Under the pieces are notes generated by a model. It ran no database searches, had not been told where the DNA came from, and saw only the letters and a list, made by a program, of their open reading frames with translations. The position numbers and the translations under genes are program-made. Positions 36,955 to 45,093 of a DNA stretch of 64,000 nt are shown piece after piece; the stretch's first letter is position 1; each line of letters begins with the position of its first letter. Source of the DNA: Ascidiaceihabitans sp029251465 (GTDB lineage: Bacteria; Pseudomonadota; Alphaproteobacteria; Rhodobacterales; Rhodobacteraceae); the NCBI RefSeq assembly GCF_042932805.1, contig NZ_CP170633.1, positions 496,001 through 560,000 on the forward strand, read 5' to 3'.

Positions 36955-37638
36955 TTACTGTTCAGTCCGCAGGTCAGACCCTGAAATACCTTCAAGCTGC
37001 GACGGTGCCGTCGCGCTGTTCAGGTAGTCGCGGTAGATGATCTGAGCGTACTTGCCGTCGAGCACATTTTGGTGCGTGTTCACAAAGCCGGTGACTTCGG
37101 TCACGGTGCGACGATTGCGGCGTTCACGCCCCTGCGTCACGATCAGTGGTTGTGTTTCACCCAAAGAGGCGACGGCCTCGAGGCGTGAACGACTGATTCC
37201 TTGTGTCGTCAAATAGTGCACAACAGCGTTGGCACGTCGCAGCCCCAAACGCTTGTTTGAATGTGCGCCACCGACAGCATCGGTGTGTCCGTAGACGCGA
37301 AAACGGATTTCCGGGAATTGACGGATCCAACGCGCCTGTTCGCCAAGCGTGTCACGGGCCCCTGCATCCAACGTCGCGCTGTTGAAGGCAAAGTTGACGG
37401 TCGTCAACACTTCGGACGAGAATCTGTTAGCTAAATCAAAGGTATACTGGCGCTCACCGGTTTGGATCAGCGTGTTGTTCAGCGTCGCGTTTCCGAATTG
37501 ACCAGTGTCGGCCAAGGCCCCGGCTTCGCGGTAAAACTGCGTGTAAACAGGGTCACTGCTGGGCGCACATGCGGCAACGCCAACCGTAATGGCAGCGATG
37601 GCGCTTACGCGAAGTTTTGTACGCTTGGTCAGCTGCAT
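36955..37638 (-). CDS. OmpA-family lipoprotein of the tad locus
   Basis: A 227-residue lipoprotein precursor. The signal ends in VAAC (Cys24), then comes a linker and an OmpA-like peptidoglycan-binding domain with VNFAFNSATLDAGAR near residue 80, YGHTDAVGG and LGLRRANAVVHYL, and RRNRRTVTEV. In Tad loci of alphaproteobacteria an OmpA-like protein takes the position of RcpB/TadG-type envelope factors and may anchor the secretin to the cell wall. The ATG at 37638 (MQLTKRTK) gives a correct signal; the open frame runs 186 bp further upstream into cpaC without coding character. It is 19 bp after cpaC. Confidence 0.87.
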   Translation of the reverse strand: MQLTKRTKLRVSAIAAITVGVAACAPSSDPVYTQFYREAGALADTGQFGNATLNNTLIQTGERQYTFDLANRFSSEVLTTVNFAFNSATLDAGARDTLGEQARWIRQFPEIRFRVYGHTDAVGGAHSNKRLGLRRANAVVHYLTTQGISRSRLEAVASLGETQPLIVTQGRERRNRRTVTEVTGFVNTHQNVLDGKYAQIIYRDYLNSATAPSQLEGISGSDLRTEQ

Positions 37639-37657
37639 TTTCCCGATCTGCTTTTTG

Positions 37658-39094
37658 TTAGTCCAGAACATAGCCATATGAACCACTGAAGTCTTGTTTG
37701 GCAACCTCGGCAGCGGCACCCTTTTTAGGTGTACGCGTTCCGGCGGCTGTGCGTCCGAACAAGAACAAGTCTTTTTCGCTTGGCGGTTTGATCCGATCGG
37801 TGGGCAATGACAAGACATCGCCACGTGTCGGGGTCACCAAATGTGCGGTGATAATAATGACCAGCTCGGTTTGGCTGCGCTGATAGCTGGCAGAACGGAA
37901 AAGTGCGCCCAAAACAGGGACATCGCCGATCCAAGGCAGCTGCGAATTGTCGTCAGTAAAGTCGTCTTGCAACAAACCGGCGATTGCAAAGCTTTCGCCG
38001 TCGCGCAATTCGACCGTGGTCGATGTTTCACGCCGCGAGAATGCGTCGATCGACAGACCACCATCCGTGGTAAAACTGTTGGTCGGGTCAATCGCAGACA
38101 CAGCTGCCTCGAGTTCGAGGTTGATCAGGTCTTTGTCCACAACGCGGGGGATAAAGTTCAGCTCAACACCGAAAGGTTTGTATTCAACCGTGATCGCGCC
38201 GTTGTCTTGGCTGACAGGGACGGGGTATTCGCCGCCCGCCAGAAATTTCGCTTCTTGGCCCGATAGGGCAACAAGGTTCGGTTCTGCCAATGTGCGCACA
38301 ACGCCTTTGGTTTCAAGGGCTTCGAGCAAGATACCGACCTGAGTCGACCCTGCATTAAAGCCAAACAAGATCGCGCCGTTGTTGGTGTTTGTACCTGGAA
38401 CGTTGCCACCTAGGGCTGTCGCGATGCCACCAGATGTCACATTTGTGCCAGACCCTGCGCTGACTCCAAGACCGCCAGTCGTGTTGCTGAGGGACAGCGA
38501 CGAGCTGAGCGATTTTGATACGTTGCGCTGCATTTCTGCAAAGCGCACTTTCAGCATGACTTGTTGGATGCCACCAACGCTCATCAAATTGGACACCCGT
38601 TCAGGGGCGTAGCGTTCGGCCAAATCAAGCGCGCGTTGCAAGCGGGACGAGCTGGACACGATGCCAGACATTACGATCCCGTCGTTTGCGGTGCGCACTT
38701 CGATTTTTTCGCCCGGTAGGATCTGGCGAAGCCGTTCTTTGAATTCTGAAATGTCTGCGGACACCCGAACATCGACGTTTGTGATCAACTTGCCGGACGC
38801 ATCCAGCAATGTCAGCGTCGTAAGGCCCGGTGATTTGCCCAAAACATAAATCGTGCGATCCGAAAGCGATGAAATGTCAGCAATTCCGGGGTTTGCGATG
38901 CTTAGTTCCGCAAATGGAACGTCGCTTTCCACAACCACGGCGCGGTTCATCGGCACATCTAAACTGCGCGACGTGCCTTGCTTGAGGACACGAATATTAT
39001 TCGCCCAGCCCTCACTCGCGGTAAGAACCGCAAGGGGCGAAACGGTAAGTGACAGCCCAAGAAGGGCCGCTTTGAATAGCTTATCAATTTTCAT
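37658..39094 (-). CDS. cpaC: Tad pilus outer-membrane secretin CpaC / RcpA
   Basis: The secretin that forms the outer-membrane pore for Flp pili. The 478-residue precursor has a signal peptide (cleaved near GWANN, about residue 32), a pilus-assembly N-terminal domain (VPMNRAVVVESDVPFAELSIA), a BON-like region and the secretin domain ending with VPVLGALFRSASYQRSQTEL near residue 420. The ATG at 39094 (MKIDKLFK) follows AGGTCAC and gives a normal signal; the frame opens 69 bp earlier without one. A Gly/Thr/Asn-rich insertion lies at about 218-245. A terminator-like hairpin lies upstream. Confidence 0.94.
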   Translation of the reverse strand: MKIDKLFKAALLGLSLTVSPLAVLTASEGWANNIRVLKQGTSRSLDVPMNRAVVVESDVPFAELSIANPGIADISSLSDRTIYVLGKSPGLTTLTLLDASGKLITNVDVRVSADISEFKERLRQILPGEKIEVRTANDGIVMSGIVSSSSRLQRALDLAERYAPERVSNLMSVGGIQQVMLKVRFAEMQRNVSKSLSSSLSLSNTTGGLGVSAGSGTNVTSGGIATALGGNVPGTNTNNGAILFGFNAGSTQVGILLEALETKGVVRTLAEPNLVALSGQEAKFLAGGEYPVPVSQDNGAITVEYKPFGVELNFIPRVVDKDLINLELEAAVSAIDPTNSFTTDGGLSIDAFSRRETSTTVELRDGESFAIAGLLQDDFTDDNSQLPWIGDVPVLGALFRSASYQRSQTELVIIITAHLVTPTRGDVLSLPTDRIKPPSEKDLFLFGRTAAGTRTPKKGAAAEVAKQDFSGSYGYVLD

Positions 39095-39229
39095 GTGACC
39101 TGCCTTTTTGATCACGCCTCGGGATTGGGTCTTTGTGCCCATGTTGTAATCACCATGCGCCACTTTGGCTTTTTAATCAAGAATCAATGACTTCGCGGGA
39201 ATTGTGCATGTGGATAAATCGCAACAGGG

Positions 39230-39268
39230 TAAAAATGACACAGGTGCCGCCTGTCGAGGCGACACCTG
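39230..39268 (-). terminator. Terminator-like hairpin between cpaB and cpaC
   Basis: On the (-) strand CAGGTGTCGCC and GGCGGCACCTG form an 11-bp stem with one mismatch around TCGACA, followed by TGTCATTTTTA. It is 53 bp after the cpaB stop and 136 bp before the cpaC start, so it could end or attenuate the flp-cpaB transcript. Confidence 0.75.
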
Positions 39269-39320
39269 ATAACCGTTTGATCGGGAGGGATTTCTGAAGG
39301 TCACCCCGACCGTTGTTTGA

Positions 39321-40190
39321 TTAGTTTGTGCAGGGAATTGGGATTTCCAGTACTTCGGCACCACGACGTGTGCGGATTGTACAGACTTTTTCTTTTTCCA
39401 GGGCGACGGTTTCTTCGCGTTCAGCCAGACCCAAGAGCGAACGCTGATCGACGTTAACAGAACCCGCAACCGTGTCATCGTCCGCACCGACCAGCGACAG
39501 CGACAGGCTGCCTGTGGATTGTGCTTGGGCGAGGGCACCAACCTGCTCTGGTTTAACAGAGACGGTGACGGTGCGCGCAATCACAGCGCCGTTCAGATCG
39601 CCGGCGGCGGATTGGTCGATCGCGATCAGCTTTACGCCCGCTTCGATTAATTTTGTGACTTCGCTGGTGCTTGCTCCGACGCTGTTGCTGCTGCCGCGTT
39701 CCAGGCGGCCGGTCCAGTAGATGTCGACGCGGTCGTCGGGGCGCAAAAAGCCTGACACGCCGCTGGCCACATCAACACGGATCGCAAAGGCGCGCATGCC
39801 ACGTTCTAGGCGGGATGTAATGCCTGCTTCTTCGCCAGGGGCGGACACTTTGACGGCCAAAATGGCTTCGTCTTTTTCCATTGCCCGCAGAACAACACGA
39901 AGCTGATCTTCGGTTTCGGAATACAGGCTGTGTTCGCCGATGAATGCGCCTTCGGGGATGGCGTTTTCAGGCCAACTGACCATCCGCACGTCCTCTGCCG
40001 CAAGGGCCTCGCCGTATTTCAATTGGCGGTCCGCCACGTAAACTTCGACAGTGGGGACAATCTTTTGACGGGCGGCACGTTCTTTTGCCAGCTCGGTTTG
40101 ATATGCGCCAAATTGCTCTTTGGCGAGATAAACCGCACCACCAGCAAGCGCAACGCCTACGATAAGCACAAGTCCAAATACCATTCGCAT
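39321..40190 (-). CDS. cpaB: Flp pilus assembly protein CpaB / RcpC
   Basis: CpaB/RcpC is an inner-membrane-anchored periplasmic protein needed for Flp pilus assembly. The 289-residue protein has one N-terminal membrane helix (residues 3-21), a SAF domain from about residue 48 (VEVYVADRQLKYGEALAAEDVRMV) and the conserved RGMRAFAIRVDVASGVSGFLRPDDRVDI segment at about 129-156. The C-terminus ends in two cysteines (KVCTIRTR, IPIPCTN). The ATG follows GAGGTGACATC. It is the first assembly gene downstream of the pilins. Confidence 0.92.
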   Translation of the reverse strand: MRMVFGLVLIVGVALAGGAVYLAKEQFGAYQTELAKERAARQKIVPTVEVYVADRQLKYGEALAAEDVRMVSWPENAIPEGAFIGEHSLYSETEDQLRVVLRAMEKDEAILAVKVSAPGEEAGITSRLERGMRAFAIRVDVASGVSGFLRPDDRVDIYWTGRLERGSSNSVGASTSEVTKLIEAGVKLIAIDQSAAGDLNGAVIARTVTVSVKPEQVGALAQAQSTGSLSLSLVGADDDTVAGSVNVDQRSLLGLAEREETVALEKEKVCTIRTRRGAEVLEIPIPCTN

Positions 40191-40392
40191 GATGTCACCT
40201 CTTTAAATTTCTAGACCACTTATGTGGCCCTTTTGCTCGACTTAATGTGCGCCGCTAATTGTGGCGACTTGAAGGAACTGCTGTGGCCATCGCACGGCAT
40301 TTTGCGCGTGAAACGAACCCAACCTACAGTCTCAGGGATGCAAACCAGCGCGCGACATTTGCCGCGCAACAATCCTGCCGGACAAGGGGGGG

Positions 40393-40569
40393 TTAAAACG
40401 ACCAACCGGACAACAATGCCGTGATGTAGCCTGTCAGAACCAGGATGCTTGATTGCATTGTCGCGGCAATTCCTGCTGCCATTGCAACCAGCGCTGCCGT
40501 CAGAACAACCCAATCAACAGTGATCGCGCCGCTGTCTTCTTTGAAGAACATTTTCACTCGGTTAAACAT
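40393..40569 (-). CDS. Small Flp-type pilin, third copy, truncated tail
   Basis: A 58-residue prepilin. It starts MFNRVKMFFKEDSG and continues AITVDWVVLTAAL. The basic leader, the glycine at residue 14 before the cleavage point and the hydrophobic helix are those of Flp prepilins. Cleavage after Gly14 would leave 44 residues. It differs from the two flp copies upstream in having a longer hydrophobic stretch and no polar C-terminal tail, ending GWSF. It could be a minor pilin. The ATG at 40569 has AAGGAAATTGT upstream. It lies 118 bp after flp copy 2 and about 200 bp before cpaB. Confidence 0.85.
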   Translation of the reverse strand: MFNRVKMFFKEDSGAITVDWVVLTAALVAMAAGIAATMQSSILVLTGYITALLSGWSF

Positions 40570-40664
40570 ACAATTTCCTTACTCTGTCTTCCGTTGCACA
40601 AAGGGCCGCGTCCGAGTGAACGGTCGCGGCCCCAAAATCTGCGGTTCAGACTAGGCCAAACGCG

Positions 40665-41003
40665 CTAGCCCGAGGCCAGACCTACGCTTATGCGTTAGGG
40701 TCTTGTGCTTGCAAGAATGTGTCTGTGTCGGTTGTCAGCTCAGTCGCACCGGTTTCGATGGATGTGTATGCTGCAACGGCCAGGCCAACAACTGCGGCTG
40801 TCAAAACAACCCAGTCAACTGTTACGGCGCCGTTTTCGTCTTTACGGAAGTTTTTGATAAATTTCATCATGGTGTGTCCCTCCAAAGGATCAATATTGTC
40901 TAAGTTCTACCTTGTCGTTTTTGTGGCTCACTCTCTCAATTGAGCCAGTTCGACGGGGTATGAACATATTGTGCACTGTGATTGAGGCATGAATTTGACC
41001 GGA
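40665..41003. repeat. Tandem duplication unit, copy 2 (flp gene with leader)
   Basis: This 339-bp segment recurs at 41055-41393, offset by 390 bp. Identity is almost complete over the gene (one silent change seen at codon level) and the first bases upstream, then falls towards the promoter end. It includes the flp reading frame, its ribosome-binding site and about 130 bp of upstream DNA. Confidence 0.9.
40688..40870 (-). CDS. flp: Flp-type pilin, copy 2
   Basis: A 60-residue prepilin with leader MMKFIKNFRKDENG, cleavage expected after Gly14, and mature start AVTVDWVVLTAAVVGL. The family consensus is G/XXXXEY; here Asp and Trp take the places of Glu and Tyr, as in other Rhodobacterales. The mature 46-residue protein has one hydrophobic helix and an acidic/Thr-rich tail ending AQDPNA. 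GGAGGGA is placed 8 bp before the ATG at 40870. The protein is identical to copy 1 at 41078. It would be a major subunit of the Tad pilus, secreted by TadABC-CpaC. Confidence 0.92.
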   Translation of the reverse strand: MMKFIKNFRKDENGAVTVDWVVLTAAVVGLAVAAYTSIETGATELTTDTDTFLQAQDPNA

Positions 41004-41054
41004 TAAAGGTTCTCTCAAGGCCTCAAATTTTAGTCCCGAGCTAGATCCACAGAC

Positions 41055-41393
41055 CTAGCCCGAGGCCAGACCTACGCTTATGCGTTAGGGTCTTGTGCTT
41101 GCAAGAATGTGTCTGTGTCGGTTGTCAGCTCAGTCGCACCGGTTTCGATGGATGTGTATGCTGCAACGGCCAGACCAACAACTGCGGCTGTCAAAACAAC
41201 CCAGTCAACTGTTACGGCGCCGTTTTCGTCTTTACGGAAGTTTTTGATAAATTTCATCATGGTGTGTCCCTCCAAAGGATCAGTGTTTTTAAGTTTCAAC
41301 CTTGTCGGCGTTGGCGGCTCACTCTCTCATTTGAACCTGTCCGACTTGGTATGAGGATGTTTTGCACTTTGATTGAGGCATGAATTTGACTGC
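41055..41393. repeat. Tandem duplication unit, copy 1 (flp gene with leader)
   Basis: First copy of the 339-bp unit found again at 40665-41003. The two are separated by a 51-bp stretch that is not duplicated. Both copies keep GATTGAGGCATGAATTTGAC at the far upstream end (41370-41389 and 40980-40999). Confidence 0.9.
41078..41260 (-). CDS. flp: Flp-type pilin, copy 1
   Basis: A 60-residue prepilin with exactly the protein sequence of copy 2 and the same GGAGGGA ribosome-binding site before the ATG at 41260. Cleavage by TadV is expected after Gly14, leaving a 46-residue pilin with the hydrophobic segment AVTVDWVVLTAAVVGLAVAA. It is the first gene of the tad locus. After its stop a stem with arms CTCGGGCTAG and CTAGCTCGGG (two G-U pairs) can form in the RNA. 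Identical tandem pilins raise expression and offer material for variation. Upstream lies a 374-bp gap with a palindrome. Confidence 0.93.
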   Translation of the reverse strand: MMKFIKNFRKDENGAVTVDWVVLTAAVVGLAVAAYTSIETGATELTTDTDTFLQAQDPNA

Positions 41394-41634
41394 AAATATG
41401 GCTTTTGCACTTTTTAGGAAGCTTCCTGGGAAAGAGCATTTAGTGCGTTGTTTTTAAATGATATTAAACTTCGATGAATTTTCAAGTATTGATGTTTTGT
41501 TAATGAAATCTGCTAAATGTGGCGGTATCGCCTTGTTCTGTGCCCGATTTGCTGGCTGAAACGGCCAAAATCTGCAATAACAGCCCGACAAAACAAGCAA
41601 AGCCGAACAATCGGCGCACGAGCAGGCAGAACAT
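41261..41634. other. 374-bp divergent intergenic region, flp to lytic transglycosylase
   Basis: It holds the promoters of the tad locus (to the left) and of the transglycosylase (to the right). The first 133 bp belong to the duplicated flp unit. A perfect 12-bp palindrome AGGAAGCTTCCT lies at 41416-41427. The stretch 41440-41510 is AT-rich. I see no sigma-54 type -24/-12 pair and no clear small gene. Confidence 0.5.
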
Positions 41635-42447
41635 ATGCGGAATTTTTTAATAATCGCCATCTTCGGGATGGTTCTGTCTGGAATCGCGCAGGCAGAAGGC
41701 CCAAAGCCGTTTCCGGATTTTTCTGCCAAGCGTGTGAAGCCGCCAAAAGCCAGCGGATCCAAACGGATCACTATCCAGATTGATCCAGAGGCACAGGTGC
41801 AAACACCAAAGCCTGCGAACCCAACGGTGCAGGCCAGCGCGCCAGCCCCGCGTCGCCCGGACGCAAAATACGATTGGTTCTGGGACAAAGTCTCGCCTGA
41901 TCTGGAAAACGCGGGGGCAGGGCGCTTGCAGCTGGCAATGTCGGCTTTGGCCGGGTCCAACGCCAAAGTGGCCAGCCCGCGATTGGCCGTGATGCAAGGC
42001 ATTGCAAAGGTGCAGGGCATCGAAATCTTGAAATCAACGATCGGAACCGACGTGTCGCCGGCCTTGGTTTTGGCTGTGATGACAATTGAATCAGCGGGCA
42101 AGGCAGACGCTGTCAGTCGTGCCGGGGCCCAAGGGTTGATGCAACTGATGCCAGCCACAGCCGCGCGCTTTGGCGTCAAAGACAGTCTTGTGCCAGCGCA
42201 AAACATCGCAGGCGGCGTCAAATATCTGAACTGGTTGATGGGCGAATTCGACAATGACCCGATCATGGTGCTGGCCGGATACAACGCGGGCGAAGGATCA
42301 GTGCGCAAATACGCAGGTGTGCCGCCGTTTGCAGAAACCCGTGATTACGTCCCTAAGGTGCTCGCGGCGTTCCAAGTGGCGCGTGGCTTGTGCCTGACGC
42401 CACCAGAGTTGATCAGCGACGGATGCGTGTTCGCGCTGATGAACTAG
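41635..42447 (+). CDS. Lytic transglycosylase (Slt-type, family 1 LT)
   Basis: A 270-residue secreted protein that would cut the glycan strands of peptidoglycan. Signal peptide to about residue 20 (GIAQAEG), a Pro/Lys-rich linker, then the goose-lysozyme-like domain with catalytic Glu152 in VMTIESAGKADAVS, the signature GAQGLMQLMPATAARFGV at about 164-181, and YNAGEGSVRKY near residue 222. It is divergent from the tad locus, and may open the wall for pilus assembly, although tad systems do not always carry one. Its stop shares CTAG with the convergent SGNH-like gene. Confidence 0.92.
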   Translation: MRNFLIIAIFGMVLSGIAQAEGPKPFPDFSAKRVKPPKASGSKRITIQIDPEAQVQTPKPANPTVQASAPAPRRPDAKYDWFWDKVSPDLENAGAGRLQLAMSALAGSNAKVASPRLAVMQGIAKVQGIEILKSTIGTDVSPALVLAVMTIESAGKADAVSRAGAQGLMQLMPATAARFGVKDSLVPAQNIAGGVKYLNWLMGEFDNDPIMVLAGYNAGEGSVRKYAGVPPFAETRDYVPKVLAAFQVARGLCLTPPELISDGCVFALMN

Positions 42448-43211
42448 ACGCCTAGCGCGGCAAAGATATCGCGCCATAGCAAGAGGCCGTAAGCTTCGTT
42501 CATGTGCGCGTAATCCGGTTTGACAGGATCGGTCGGCGAAATCTGTTTTCGGGTCCCGGTGCCGTATTGCTTTAGGCTTAGCCCGTGTTCACCGATGGTT
42601 TGTTTGGGTTGTGCAATGTTCTGGATGCCTATTTCCAGCAGGCGCGTGGCAAATAGGTCTGCGGCGTGCTTCCAGACGTACGCAGATGCGCCGAGGTCCA
42701 GCGTACTGTTAAAGGGCTGCTCAAGCGTCGTTTCATTGCGCCGTGGCATGCCGACATGCAGAACACGCGGCACTTTCCAGTTGTGCCAGCTTTCTGTCGG
42801 TAAGTTTTCCTGAATGTTCTGGGCCAGGATGTGCTCGAACGCGGGACGCGACATTTTCTTGCCACCCGCATCCGCGTGAATGCCGTCGATTTCGAACTGG
42901 CGCAGCAGCGACATCAAAAGGATCGTATCAAAATACCACCAGCCGATGCAGATCACGGCGGCAAACGGGGACAGGTCTATCGACAGACGTTTGTTGTGGC
43001 GCATCGCATGGCGCAGCAGCTCTGGATCTTCGCCGTCTTGGGGGAAACAGCCAAACCGTTGCTCGGGTTCGACCGACATTGCCCGCAGGCCTATCTGATG
43101 ACCGCGAAAGAACGACACATCAATGTCCGGGCGCAATTGTTCCAGCTGGTTGTACCATGCCAACTGTGGGGCCGTGGCGTGCGAATTGCCAATCACAGCA
43201 ATGCGCATCAT
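42444..43211 (-). CDS. SGNH-like putative hydrolase, paralogue A
   Basis: A 255-residue protein without signal peptide or membrane helix. It starts MMRIAVIGNSHA; the SGNH blocks can be traced: Ser10 in GNSHA (block I), Gly37 in FFRGHQ (block II), GWWYFD at 90-95 where block III usually has GxND, and D233-x-x-H236 in DYAHMN (block V). Other motifs are MSRPAF (120-125), MPRRN (155-159) and QYGTG (215-219). All are shared with the protein at 45094. The ATG at 43211 overlaps the stop of the GSCFA gene (ATGA). The substrate is unknown. Since the block III Asn is absent, activity is not certain. Confidence 0.7.
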   Translation of the reverse strand: MMRIAVIGNSHATAPQLAWYNQLEQLRPDIDVSFFRGHQIGLRAMSVEPEQRFGCFPQDGEDPELLRHAMRHNKRLSIDLSPFAAVICIGWWYFDTILLMSLLRQFEIDGIHADAGGKKMSRPAFEHILAQNIQENLPTESWHNWKVPRVLHVGMPRRNETTLEQPFNSTLDLGASAYVWKHAADLFATRLLEIGIQNIAQPKQTIGEHGLSLKQYGTGTRKQISPTDPVKPDYAHMNEAYGLLLWRDIFAALGV

Positions 43212-44272
43212 TTCGAGAACGCCTCCAGCAGCACGTCCTCGCATTGCGCGTCGGCTTCGGCTTTGGCGTAAGCATTGGGAATGCTGAGCTTGGCGGGGGC
43301 ATCATCGGTGTCGTCGGGGACAGGGGCCCCATGCGCGCTTAAGAACATGCGCATCGCCTTGGCGACACCTTCTTTGGTGACACTGCGCCGGTTCTCGGTG
43401 AAATAGGCCCCCCCGGACTTGGCCGAAGTGATCGCCTCGTAGGACGCAAAGTAATCGACGTCATCGTAGTCATCATACAGCGCACCGCAAACCGCACGCA
43501 GTACGGCTTTTGAATGGGCGGTGGCGACTTCGACGTGTTGACCACTGGCTGTCGCGGTCAACGGTACGGGCGACACGGTCAGCAAGAATTTGACGGCTGG
43601 ATTGCGTTGTTGCAGCATTTTGCGGAAGGTCAGAAAGTCTTTGATGATCTCGTCGTAGCGAAATTTCTTGAACACATGGATGTCAGGATCATACGCGCCC
43701 GCGATGACGCCCGGTGCGGTTGGATAGACGGTTTCGCTGGCGCGGTGCATCCATGCTTCGGTCAGACCCAGCGTCAGAACCACCACATCCGCCTTGAAAA
43801 ACGCGCGCCTGGTCAGCAGCAAATGCGAGGTGCGATGGCTGTTGACCAAATCGGCAGTGTCCAAGCCTTCGGGTTCCACCGCAGGGCGCATGGCGTCAAA
43901 AAAACGACCGTCTTTTTCCCAAACCGCATCTTCGGGGGTGAATTTTCCACGCGCCTCTCTGAGCAGCTGAAGCAGTTGGCGCATCGTGTAGACGTTGCCA
44001 TACCGCGCCGAGTACATCCTGTAGCCAAAGCGCTGGGCCACGCTGTCGCTGACGGCATCGGGCAAGGATTCTGTGTCGATGACGTTGAATTCAGCACCGC
44101 GCAGTGCCTTGCCCACGTGCTGTGCAAAGCAGGATCCAACCGTCAGGATCGCAGTTTCAGGCGTGATTTCAAACTTCGGTTGATACAGATCGCCAGGCGT
44201 CATCGGATCGGTTTCGGCAACTGCCGTGCGCCAATAAGCGTTGGGCGATAAATCTGTGTATGGGTTAGGCAT
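43208..44272 (-). CDS. GSCFA domain protein
   Basis: A 354-residue protein with the eponymous GSCFA motif at residues 46-50 (ILTVGSCFAQHVGKAL), GLTEAWMH at about 169-176 and LLTVSPVPL near 254. The GSCFA family is distantly related to SGNH/GDSL hydrolases, with Ser and Cys of the motif near the position of the nucleophile; no general substrate is established. The ATG at 44272 (MPNPYTDLSPNAYW) is preceded by GAGGT at good distance; an in-frame start 42 bp upstream is less likely. It overlaps paralogue A by four bases and follows scoB by 143 bp with a terminator between. Confidence 0.85.
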   Translation of the reverse strand: MPNPYTDLSPNAYWRTAVAETDPMTPGDLYQPKFEITPETAILTVGSCFAQHVGKALRGAEFNVIDTESLPDAVSDSVAQRFGYRMYSARYGNVYTMRQLLQLLREARGKFTPEDAVWEKDGRFFDAMRPAVEPEGLDTADLVNSHRTSHLLLTRRAFFKADVVVLTLGLTEAWMHRASETVYPTAPGVIAGAYDPDIHVFKKFRYDEIIKDFLTFRKMLQQRNPAVKFLLTVSPVPLTATASGQHVEVATAHSKAVLRAVCGALYDDYDDVDYFASYEAITSAKSGGAYFTENRRSVTKEGVAKAMRMFLSAHGAPVPDDTDDAPAKLSIPNAYAKAEADAQCEDVLLEAFSK

Positions 44273-44373
44273 TGGGACCTCGGGATCGCGACGGCTTTGA
44301 TTTAGCATATGCACCGATCACTGATTTACAAACAGTGTTTGGCAGTTTCGATCCGGAACAACATGTCTTTGGT

Positions 44374-44408
44374 CAAAAGCGCACCGCGCAAATGGATCAC
44401 GCGGTGCG
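44374..44408 (-). terminator. Intrinsic terminator after scoB
   Basis: On the (-) strand CGCACCGCG and CGCGGTGCG form a perfect 9-bp stem with an 11-nt loop, followed by CTTTTG. It begins 8 bp after the scoB stop and should separate scoAB from the GSCFA pair, at least in part. Confidence 0.75.
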
Positions 44409-44415
44409 ACTGGTG

Positions 44416-45042
44416 TTAAACGATTTTGGCTTGGGTGGCGGCCCGCAGTTCTGCCTCGGTCACGCCGTCTGCGCATTCGACGATGGCCAAGCCACCCTCG
44501 ACAACATCCAGCACACCCAAGTTGGTGATGATGCGGTCAACCACGGCTTTGCCGGTCAAAGGTAACGTGCATTCGGACAAGACCTTGCTGTCGCCGTGCT
44601 TGTTGGTGTGATCCATGACGACAACCACGCGACCAACGCCTGCGACCAGATCCATCGCACCGCCCATGCCCTTGACCAGCTTGCCGGGGATCATCCAGTT
44701 GGCGAGGTCACCGTTTTCGGCCACTTCCATCGCGCCAAGGATCGCCATGGCGATTTTGCCGCCACGGATCATGCCAAAGGACTGGGCGCTGTCAAAATAT
44801 GCGGTCTGTGGCAGTTCTGTGATGGTCTGTTTGCCGGCGTTGATCAGGTCGGCGTCTTCGGTCCCTTCGATCGGAAACGGACCCATGCCCAGCATGCCGT
44901 TTTCCGATTGCAGCGTGACTTCGATGCCTTCGGGAATGTAGTTGCTGACCAGCGTCGGGATGCCGATGCCAAGGTTCACGTACCAGCCGTCTTGCAATTC
45001 GAGCGCGGCGCGTGCCGCCATTTGATTTCTATCCCAAGCCAT
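44416..45042 (-). CDS. scoB: 3-oxoacid CoA-transferase subunit B
   Basis: Subunit B of the enzyme that moves CoA from succinyl-CoA to 3-oxoacids such as acetoacetate. The 208-residue protein has NLGIGIPTLVSNYIP at residues 23-37 and the catalytic glutamate in SENGMLGMGP (Glu47), both standard. The partner subunit A lies at 46310-47005 on the same strand, but two unrelated genes lie between them, which is unusual because scoA and scoB normally abut. A terminator follows the stop. Confidence 0.95.
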   Translation of the reverse strand: MAWDRNQMAARAALELQDGWYVNLGIGIPTLVSNYIPEGIEVTLQSENGMLGMGPFPIEGTEDADLINAGKQTITELPQTAYFDSAQSFGMIRGGKIAMAILGAMEVAENGDLANWMIPGKLVKGMGGAMDLVAGVGRVVVVMDHTNKHGDSKVLSECTLPLTGKAVVDRIITNLGVLDVVEGGLAIVECADGVTEAELRAATQAKIV

Positions 45043-45093
45043 GTTTTTGATCCTTGTTGGCGATGTTCGGGGTGCCGCAGCAACCCAGTGTGG

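Noticed and set aside
37639..37824. 62-residue N-terminal extension of the OmpA-like lipoprotein
   Set aside because: The extension overlaps the 3' end of cpaC and would hide the lipoprotein signal that starts at the ATG at 37638.
41261..41470. Sigma-54 promoter for the flp genes
   Set aside because: I looked for GG-N10-GC type -24/-12 pairs in the (-) strand upstream of flp and found none with proper spacing.
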